Assembly: GCA_016946835.1 (NCBI GenBank)
Contig: JACVTC010000035.1
Coordinates: 511,001-575,000, forward strand
From: Neocallimastix lanati (nom. inval.)
Lineage: Eukaryota; Neocallimastigomycota; Neocallimastigomycetes; Neocallimastigales; Neocallimastigaceae
Direction: 5' to 3'
Length of the DNA stretch: 64,000 nucleotides
Below are positions 55,790 to 64,000 of the stretch, piece after piece (the stretch's first letter is position 1; each line of letters starts with the position of its first letter). A program made the translations under genes and the position numbers. The notes beneath the pieces were generated by a model. It searched no databases. It was not told where the DNA came from and saw nothing but the letters and a program-made list of their open reading frames with translations.

Positions 55790-58700
55790 ATCATTGCAAA
55801 CTTCAAAAAGAGATCATCTAGAAAAGGTAAAGATTTATTTCTGTAATTTTCCAATTCTTTATAGGAAAGGATCCAGTGAGAAAAGCTAGGTACACTAACA
55901 CTAACACCACAACAAGGGCAACATTTAAGGGCAATCTTCTGAGACTATTTATCTTATAATGGAAATACTCATGCCAAATTTAAAACCACACCTAATTCGA
56001 GAAATCCATAAGAACCCTAACTGATACTTAGGATATTGAAATGTTAAGTTTTTGATTTCTGAAATAAATCCAAAATCATTCTCCTTGTAAATAATTACTT
56101 TTTTTTTTTTTTTTTTTTAGCTTTTTAGGGTTTGAAGACATCTCTTTCCCAATAAAACTTTTTTATTTCACTTGTTGTTTTTACCATTTAATTTCTTATC
56201 CAAAGTCCTTGATTCTTTAGTCCATGAGTAATGTGACATAGTAGGAATATTATTAGTGAGATGATTAATGATACATGATGAGCTTTTCCATTTTCTAAAG
56301 CAGTGTAATTGAGATATAGCACAGACAGCTGAAAGAGGAGGTATTCTCAATTCAAGAGTAATATCATAGAAACTAACATAAAAAATTTCGAGATTTAAAT
56401 CCATAACTCCAATAAAGTCCTCTATTAATAATTTTTTGAGCTTTAGAACATCTGCTCTTATTTGAACCAAAGAGAGGAGCATAATATATAATAAGATTAA
56501 GAATAAAACGAAAATAAAACATATTTCTTCAATGGGAGAGGAATAGATTTATTAATAAGAAATCGAAAGTACGAATTTAACTTGACATTTAAATTACTGT
56601 TTAATTTGGATTGTATATATTTCAATGATAAAGATTCATCAAATGGAATACCAAGATAAGTATAGTTGTCAGTTTTAGGTAATTTGTTACTACCAATAAA
56701 GAAAGATGGAACTTCATAATTTATCGGTTTAACAAAGATAATCGGTTTTACAACTGGAGTAACACACTTATTAATTCTAAAAATCATTTCATTTTTAATA
56801 GCCCATTCATGAACTTTATTCAAAAATTTTTCTTAAGAGCTTGTTTTAGATGGACCAACTAAAACAATATCATCCGCAAAAAGTCCACCACAACAATATT
56901 GAGAATCTAAATTTACACCATACTTATCACAATTATCCAGTATATCATTAATGAATAAATTGAATAAAATAGGAGATAGAGGGCATCCTTGTCTAACATC
57001 ACGATTAATCGAAAATTCATCTGAGAGATTATCATTAAAAAAAAAAAAAAGCACAAATTTTAGAGGATAGATAAAGGTTCCTTAAAAACAGATGACATTT
57101 ACCTCTAATTCCTAAATTATATAATTTGGTCAAAATATTAAAGACAGGAACTGAATCATAGTCTTTTTTAAGATCGAGAAAAGCAAGATAAGTAAAATTT
57201 CCTTGAAATTTTCTTCTTTGACATATTTCTCTAATTGAAATATATAAACTTATGCATTCTTTTTTATTTTTAAATCCAAATTGTTCAGGTCTAACAAATT
57301 TATGTTCAAAGGCAATATTTAGCAATTCTATTTAGTAACAATCTTTGAAATGATTTTTTAAGCCAACATTAATAAGAGAAATACCATGATAATTATTGCA
57401 ATCTGAAAGATTTCCTTTTTTTTTTTTTTGGAATTGATATTATAGAAGCCGAATTCCACTCTTCAGGGAAAATCACCAGCTCAGATTTTTTTAAATAATG
57501 AAAGTAAATATTTAGCACAATCAGAGTAGTGAACAATTGAAGAATCATCTTGATTATCAGATGAAAACCAAATTTACTAAAAAAGGCTTTAAAAAATTCA
57601 ATCGGAATATCATTGGGGCCAGGTGCACTATTATTTTTCATATCAAGCACAATATTTTGAATTTCTTCCATAGTAATAGGATCATTAATATCCCAAGTAG
57701 GATTATTATTAGAATTAATTCTAAATAAATTTTACCCAGTATTCATTATCCAGACTATGTTGAGTAACATCAGAAGCTAGTTCACTATAATGTTCAGCAA
57801 ATCGATTCAATTGATCCGAATGAGAAAAATAAAAAGTTACCCTGCTTCTTTAAGTTTAACCAAGCACTCCTAGCATTTTTGTTTACGAAAATCATTACAT
57901 ACAGATTCTATCAACCGATGAATTTGTTTTGATTTAATAGAAAACTAAATTGACCTGACTTTAACACATATATTTTTATATTCACGAAGCAAATTTAAAA
58001 AAATCATCAAGGTTTTCAAGATTAGGACCTAAAGAAAAAAAATTTTTAATTTCATAAAATGCAACATGTTTTTTTCATGAGAAAGTTTCTTGATATAAAG
58101 AAGGGCAGTGGAAAGTGGAGCCTTTAAGATCACAAGGAACCCTAGCATAAACTTTATCACCAACTTTATTAGCTGTTTCTATATATTTATTGACCATTTC
58201 ATTAGAATTTAATTCTTTATTATCATCAAATTCATTAAAAAGAATTGAGAAGTAGTTACTTGAGAATATTTCATTATGCTTTTCATTACACATGGGTTGG
58301 GAACACTTGAATCTTCTAGATGGAGTAGGAGCACGAAAACCTTCTGAGTCATCTTTCTTACAGGAAAGGATAAGAGGGAAGTGATTAGAAATATCATTGA
58401 ATGCACTACAAACAGATACCTTTTTAAATGTATTCCTTTATTTTACAATTAAATACAACATGATCAATACAAGACAATCTACCATCCCGAGTCCAAGTGA
58501 AATCGAGATCCGATAATCTTTTTAATGAATCACTGATGAGATGATTTATTAAGTAAACTTTCTAATTGGGATTTAGACATATTTAATGTCATCACCTACA
58601 AGAATAGAAGGTCTATTAGTATGTTTCTTTATCCAATTAGTAATTTCTGAAAAGGCATTCGTTCTTTCTTCCTTATGAGTGACCTTAGGAACATAAATAT

Positions 58701-59481
58701 TACCAATAGTGCATTTAATTCCTCAAAAAGAAATAATGTTGACAGAAATGATATACTTATATTCCAAAGGATCAGGAGAAAATGAACAAGAACGATGTAC
58801 ACTTATACTAAGACCTCTCATACCAGATATATTTGGATCAGCTTTTCGTAAAATTGTATTATAGTGACTAAGAAATAGGTAATTATTTGAAAGTACATTA
58901 AGGTATTGGCTATTATCGATCTCTTGCAAGCAACTACAGATGGGTTTAAAAATTTCATTAAAGAATCGAATACCATCACGTTTTTCAGCATTCCATCCAT
59001 TAATGTTCCAATTGACACAAAAATTAAAGAACTGAGTAGACGGTTGAGTAAATGCTACTATATAGAAAATCTTTTACCATTGATTTTAGTTTCAAAAGAA
59101 GAAAATTTATTGCTGAATTTCTTAACATAACTGAAAGTTCGAATTTTGTTGGTTTTGATCCAATTAATTTTATAGATAGGAAGGCATCGAGTAAGAATAA
59201 ATAAAATATTTAGATAATAAGTAGGTTTATCATAGCTTATCCTTAAAATGAAGTAGTTTTCCATATTTTCCATATCAGGTGTGGGTTTTTTTTGTAATTC
59301 CAAGAACTATTTCATTGCAATTAGAAAAATGTTTACTAAGAAATTCCCAAAGTTTACTAACAGACCATGATTGAAGATCATGAATAAAGATAAGAATGAA
59401 ATCTTTATTCTGAATATCGAATCTTCGGAGGCCTCGTCGAAAAACAGGTATAATTGCTGAATTTGAAGAAGTATTATTCAT
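55790..59481 (-). mobile_element. Degenerate LINE (APE endonuclease + reverse transcriptase)
   Basis: Minus strand, many frameshifts and stops. An N-terminal region (RRFDIQNKDFILIFIHDLQS) lies at about 59275-59481. Endonuclease traces at about 58700-59010 include NWNINGWNAEK, CLQEIDNSQYLN and RGLSISVHRSCS. A pre-RT linker lies at 58075-58406. RT fragments: MKNNSAPGPNDIPIEFFKAF (57393-57671), RPEQFGFKNKKECISL, FLDLKKDYDSVP (57035-57325), NRDVRQGCPLSPILFNLFIN and FADDIVLVG (56833-57054), and WAIKNEMIFRINKC (56497-56823). A Cys/His-rich tail (KCCPCCG...FSHWIL) lies near 55880. This is the order of L1/Jockey-like elements. ORF1 is not seen. Confidence 0.85.
56497..57671 (-). pseudogene. Reverse transcriptase of the LINE, disrupted
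   Basis: Four consecutive minus-strand fragments (57393-57671, 57035-57325, 56833-57054, 56497-56823) carry RT blocks in correct order, including the catalytic FADD. They are in different frames; the breaks fall partly at poly-A/T runs (e.g. 57038-57049, 57416-57429), as expected from homopolymer slippage during decay. Confidence 0.88.
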
Positions 59482-59918
59482 TTCAAGAAAGTCTAAAAAA
59501 TTAAAATAAAAGAAGTATAAAATAAAAAAAAAAAAAAAAAATAATAATAATAATAAAAAAAAAAAAATAGATAAAATTTTTTTTTTTTTTTTTTTTTTAA
59601 ATATATATAATAATAGAATAAAAATAAAAATAAAAATAAAAGAGAAAGTAAATTCCCTTTAAATAGTATTTAAAAAAAATATTGGTGTTGAATATTTGAA
59701 AGCTTGAAATATATAATTGTTCTTGATGATTTAATAGATTTTAGATTTTGTAAATAATTGATTTTATCCGGTATTATTGTTATAATATTTATAAATATAC
59801 ACAAGGGTTAGAAATTTATTGATACAAAAACTACTAAAAATAGTCCATATCATTGGGGACTTAAGTTTACTGAATATAAAAGTTAATTGTTTCAAATGAA
59901 TTGAATTTCCTAAGATAT

Positions 59919-60180
59919 ATTTTTTTTTTTTTTTTTAGACTATCCCTTGTAAGTCTTGATCATATCATCCCAGCCACAATAGACAACTAATATCAGACAA
60001 ACTTTATAGCGGGTGTATCAGGATACAACAAAGTGCTCCCATGCCATACCATTTCGGCGTCGACGCTCTCAGTCACGGATTACAGAACCACAAGATTTGG
60101 AGATGATGAATACGACAAGCCACAACCACATACACTATAACATTATTATTTACTACATTACCTTTCTCCAAATTGGGGGT
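59919..60180. other. GC-richer island, possibly a decayed SINE copy
   Basis: Follows a T-run. GCCATACCATTTCGGCGTCG, ACGCTCTCAGTC and GGAGATGATG resemble in order the SINE at 19700-19830 (ggcatactgtatcagcttcg, ccgctctcaatc, ggagatgc). No tRNA head or target duplication found. Weak similarity. Confidence 0.35.
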
Positions 60181-60186
60181 GGTGCG

Positions 60187-60242
60187 TTTCGGAATGTGGC
60201 TTTAAATATTTTTACATAAATTTTCATTTCGGAATGTGGCTT
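60187..60242 (+). repeat. Short tandem duplication
   Basis: TTTCGGAATGTGGCTT occurs twice about 40 bp apart, each followed by A/T-rich sequence with TTTTTATAAATTTT-like tails. Confidence 0.7.
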
Positions 60243-60649
60243 ATATTATTTTTTTTATAAATTTTTATTTATGAATATAATATTTAAATATTAAAATAAA
60301 ATGGCACATATAGTTTCTTTGAAAAAATAATTATTAAAAATATTTAAAATGTGATATATTTCAAAAAAAATAATGATTTACATTCGCCATATTCTGAAAA
60401 TTTTTATTTATTTATTAATTTATTCATTTAATTATTTAATAATAATATTTAATAATATTTCTTTTTATACTATTTTCTAATTATAAAGTTTGTTTATTAT
60501 ATGGAAATATAATAATTTACATTAATTTAAAATACTGTAAAAATTATAATAAAATTCATGTTAATATATATGAATATGCTATATCATTTATTTATTATAT
60601 AATTTATTTGTTGCTAAATTCAGTTTTTATATTAATTTCATATCAATAT

Positions 60650-62065
60650 CTTATTTATTTTATTTTATCATATTATATATTATTATTTCACTGCATATTT
60701 ATTTTATTTTATTTTATTTTATTTTATTTCGATTGATACTTGCAATTTATTATAATTCACATATTTATTTTATTTTATTAGTACTTGTATTTTTATTATA
60801 ATTCAAATAATTTTTTTATTTTATTTTATTTTATTTTATTTTATTTTATTTTATTTTATTTTATTTTTATTAATACTTTATTCCTTTATATTACTTCACT
60901 ATTTTATTTTATTTTATTTTATTTTATTTTATTTTATTTTATTTTATTTTATTTTATTTTATTTTATTTTATTTTATTTTATTTTATTTTATTTTATTTT
61001 ATTTTATTTTATTTTATTTTATTTTATTTTATTTTTATTAATACTTTATTCCTTTATATTACTTCACTATTTATTTTATTTTATTTCTTTTATTTTATTT
61101 TATTTTATTTTATTTTTATTAATACTTTATTCTTTAATATTACTTCACTATTTATTTTATTTTATTTTATTTTTATTAATACTTTATTCTTTAATATTAC
61201 TTCACTATTTATTTTATTTTATTTCTTTTATTTTATTTTATTTTATTTTATTTTATTTCTTTTATTTTATTTTATTTTATTTTATTTTATTTTATTTTAT
61301 TTTATTTTATTTTATTTTATTTTATTTTATTTTATTTTATTTTATTTTATTTTATTTTATTTTATTTTATTTTATTTTATTTTATTTTATTTTATTTTAT
61401 TTTATTTTATTTTATTTTATTTTATTTTATTTTATTTTATTTTATTTTATTTTATTTTATTTTATTTTATTTTATTTTATTCAATCTGTACTTCATATTT
61501 ATATTTCAATATTTATTCATTTTATTTTATTGTATTTTATTTTATTTTATTTTATTTTATTTTATTTTATTTTATTTTATTTTATTTTATTTTATTTTAT
61601 TTTATTTTATTTTATTCAATCTGTACTTCATATTTATATTTCAACTATTTATTTTATTTTATTCATTCTGTATTTCATATTTATATTTCAACTATTTATT
61701 TTATTTTATTCAATCTGTACTTTATATTTATATTTCAACTATTTATTTTATTTCATTCAATCTGTACTTCATATTTTTATTTCAACTATTTATTTTATTT
61801 TATTTTATTCATTCTGTACTTCATATTTATATTTCAACTATTTATTTTATTTTATTCATTCTGTATTTCATATTTATATTTCAACTATTTATTTTATTTT
61901 ATTCAATCTGTACTTTATATTTATATTTCAACTATTTATTTTATTTTATTCATTCTGTACTTCATATTTATATTTCAACTATTTATTTTATTTTATTCAA
62001 TCTGTACTTTATATTTATATTTATATTTCAACTATTTATTTTATTTTATTTTATTTTATATACTT
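60650..62065 (-). repeat. (ATTTT)n satellite array, reverse of the 36-38 kb array
   Basis: ATTTT tracts with spacers ATTCAATCTGTACTTCATAT + TTATATTTCAACTATTT, the reverse complement of the type 1 spacer at 36-38 kb with a few changes. A second spacer, TATTAATACTTTATTC..TTACTTCACTA, is found only here. The 446-aa and 212-aa F/L/Y/I-rich ORFs across it are artefacts of the pentamer. Confidence 0.92.
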
Positions 62066-62913
62066 ATACTTCTATATTATTACATTCTATATTTTTTTCA
62101 TTTTATTTTTAAATATTCTTTTTAAAATTCTTATTTCCTTTTTAATATTTTTTTATCTAATATTTTAAATAAATTTTATATAATACGAAAATCTTTTTTA
62201 CTCAGGAGCATTATATTTAACTTGATAAGGAAAGATTATTTGAAAATTTAATTATAAATATTAAATTAAAACTTTTTTTTAGTAATAGTAATAATAACAA
62301 TAACATTTTTAAACATAAATTTCTATTAAATAATAAATAAATTATTTTAGATATTTATATTATACAAATCTAATAAACTAACAAAAAGAGCATTACTATT
62401 TTTACAAATAGTAAAGTTTTTTTAGAAAGCCTGATAGAAATAATTTAAAATATTAATTATTTTCTTTTATAAGTATTATAATACTTAAATATCATTATAT
62501 ATATTTAAAATGTATATTTGAATATTTATTAAAAATATGAAATATACATTAAATATATTTTTAAAAAATATATTAATTTAATAATTGGTTTATTTTATAA
62601 AAATTATTTATTTATTTATTAATTTACTACAATATAAAATAAAAATAATGAGAAATGCAATACATTCATATTTTTAATATTTTATAATACTAATATATAA
62701 TAATAAAGACATCTTTTAATTTTATTTAATAATATTTAATTAAGTAAAAAATATTTAAAATAAATTTATAAAAAAAATTTTTTTTTAATATTTTTAAGCT
62801 AACCCTATCAATAAATATTAAATAAATTTAAATATTGAATTTCTTATTAAATAAAAAAATTTAATTTTCAATTAATTGTAATTATGATTTTGAAAGGATT
62901 TTAATAATTATTT
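62066..62913. other. AT-rich stretch, nothing recognised
   Basis: No ORF, repeat array or structured island of note; likely the 3' flank of the MULE-type gene. Confidence 0.6.
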
Positions 62914-63999
62914 TTATTTTGTTTTATTAAAATTAATGATTTCATTATTCAATCTAATTAAACAATTAAACCAATTTTCGATGATATCATTTTTACTACA
63001 TCCAATATTTTTTAATTCGGCTTCCATATTTTTATAATATTCAACTAAAATATTAATGTCATCGACCCTTTCTGATATTCTGCTCTTTTTTCTCCAAATT
63101 CCTTTAATTCTCATATGGTAATCATAGTAAGATTTGGATTCTTCAAATTGTATTGTATATATTAATTTATAAAATGAAGGCTTTTTTACAAATAAATTTT
63201 TTAAATAACTGTTATAAGATTCTGAAGCATTATTTGTTATGTGGTCTATATTATTGTAATAATTCCAATATTTTGTATTATAGATATTTAGAAATATTTT
63301 CTCAAAATAATCTAAAAAATTCAAAAATTGGGAACAGGTAGATTTATATCTCATGCATGTATTTTTAATTTTATTAAAAATATCAGGTATGTATTCAATA
63401 TTAATAAAACATAAATTAGAAATCGCTTTATAATAAGTATTTAAAATATTATGATCTTTCACTTCCTTGTAACATAATTTATTTTTTTTTGTCATTAATA
63501 ATCTTTTATAATGCCAAAAACAATATTTAATATTTATATTGGGAAAAATATTTTCCACTGCATTAGATATTCCTTTTTCAAAATCACAATGAAAAATTTT
63601 TTCTGAGAAATTAATATTTGCATTATATTTAATTATATTTTTTTTTATTTCATTAAATAATATTTCGTAAGTTGTTTGTTCTTTGTTTTTTAATATTGAC
63701 ATGGAAGTAGTGTAAAAACAATTTAATTCTGTAACATAAGTTCTGGTAATGAATACTTGATAACTATTAGTTGGAGCTATTAAAAATGTACCATCAGCAA
63801 ATATATGTTTATTCTCCATAAATAATTTTGCTTGGAATGGTGATTGAAAAATTATTATATTAGAATTTTTGAATATCATAAAGTATTCACCTCTTATTGT
63901 TTTATAATATTCAGATACATTAGGAACTTCATCAAATGTTTTTACATTAGGAAATAATTGTTTGTTTTTATATCTTGTTATTTGGGATTTAATTGTTTT
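62914..63999 (-). CDS. MULE-type transposase (5' end beyond window)
   Basis: Minus strand; the frame is open to the window edge (KTIKSQITRYKNKQLFPN upstream of the Met at 63879), so the start is missing. Visible: IIFQSPFQAKLF, then the MULE DDE block with HIFADGTFLIAPTNSYQVF (first Asp) and SILKNKEQTTYEILFNEIKK, then FHCDFEKGISNAVENIFPNI (second Asp) and KYCFWHYKRLL (C/H motif). TNNASESYNSYLKN gives the typical TNN..E..N..L signature. An N-terminal FLYWCH or WRKY-like DNA-binding domain would be expected upstream. It may be an active transposase or a domesticated copy; no terminal inverted repeat was found to the left. Confidence 0.85.
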   Translation of the reverse strand, partial: KTIKSQITRYKNKQLFPNVKTFDEVPNVSEYYKTIRGEYFMIFKNSNIIIFQSPFQAKLFMENKHIFADGTFLIAPTNSYQVFITRTYVTELNCFYTTSMSILKNKEQTTYEILFNEIKKNIIKYNANINFSEKIFHCDFEKGISNAVENIFPNINIKYCFWHYKRLLMTKKNKLCYKEVKDHNILNTYYKAISNLCFINIEYIPDIFNKIKNTCMRYKSTCSQFLNFLDYFEKIFLNIYNTKYWNYYNNIDHITNNASESYNSYLKNLFVKKPSFYKLIYTIQFEESKSYYDYHMRIKGIWRKKSRISERVDDINILVEYYKNMEAELKNIGCSKNDIIENWFNCLIRLNNEIINFNKTK

Positions 64000-64000
64000 A

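Noticed and set aside
57537-57728. Plus-strand ORFs within the LINE (also 58906-59130)
   Set aside because: Antisense shadows of the disrupted RT and endonuclease.
60785-62168. 446-aa and 212-aa ORFs rich in F, L, Y, I
   Set aside because: Pure translation of the ATTTT pentamer array; pentamers keep all frames open. No start context or domain.

Overview
The window is a very AT-rich fungal-type sequence, with long A/T homopolymers, (TTA)n and (AAAAT)n microsatellites, N/K-rich proteins and one short GT-AG intron. It is packed with retroelements. Base composition, simple-repeat load and the mix of Ty3 chromoviruses, MULE, LINE and ankyrin remnants fit a Neocallimastigomycota (anaerobic gut fungus) genome best. 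That assignment is inference; no rRNA or marker gene is present.

Layout. 1-13196 (minus strand): two copies, A (truncated by the window edge) and B (complete), of one Ty3-type family. They lie head to tail and 4 bp apart, and B abuts nucleotide 14 of the 5' LTR of element C. 13197-19074 (plus): element C, a chromodomain Ty3 element whose single ORF has lost most of RT, RNase H and half of integrase without losing frame. 19160-19630 (minus): decayed Ty1/copia RT. 19653-20126 (minus): a tRNA-headed SINE with a 14-bp target duplication and a poly(T) tail. 20142-27156 (plus): element D, complete, related to A/B. 27212-34238 (plus): element E, a complete chromovirus with equal-length LTRs and a TAAAT duplication. 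34244-38150: AT-rich DNA, a small structured island and an (AAAAT)n array with higher-order spacers. 44110-45079: the only convincing host gene, a two-exon LURP-one-related/tubby-like protein. 50439-51367: a miniature copia-type LTR element inside a (TTA)n tract. 52790-54400 (minus): ankyrin-repeat pseudogene. 55000-59481 (minus): degenerate LINE. 60650-62065: a second array of the 36-38 kb satellite in opposite orientation. 62914 to the right edge (minus): MULE-type transposase.

How the elements work. Three ways of starting reverse transcription can be read. A/B and D have a tRNA-3'-end primer site (TGGTGGAGATATCGGGG). C and E lack it; instead the 10-11 nt just inside the 5' LTR are complementary to a segment 37-41 nt downstream of the LTR TATA box, as expected for Tf1-type self-priming. 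The miniature copia element has a site complementary to the anticodon and D arms of a tRNA-Lys(CUU), the half-tRNA mode. Gag-Pol expression in A/B, D and E appears to use -1 ribosomal frameshifting: heptamer U UUA AAC (A/B, D) or A AAA AAC (E), then in all three an 8-nt spacer and a 5-bp stem with an 8-nt loop. C has one fused ORF. The A/B leader is modular: one structured block is shared with C and another with D.

Most of the rest (38.2-44 kb, 45.1-50.3 kb, 51.4-52.8 kb, 62.1-62.9 kb) is AT desert with microsatellites and no supportable gene.
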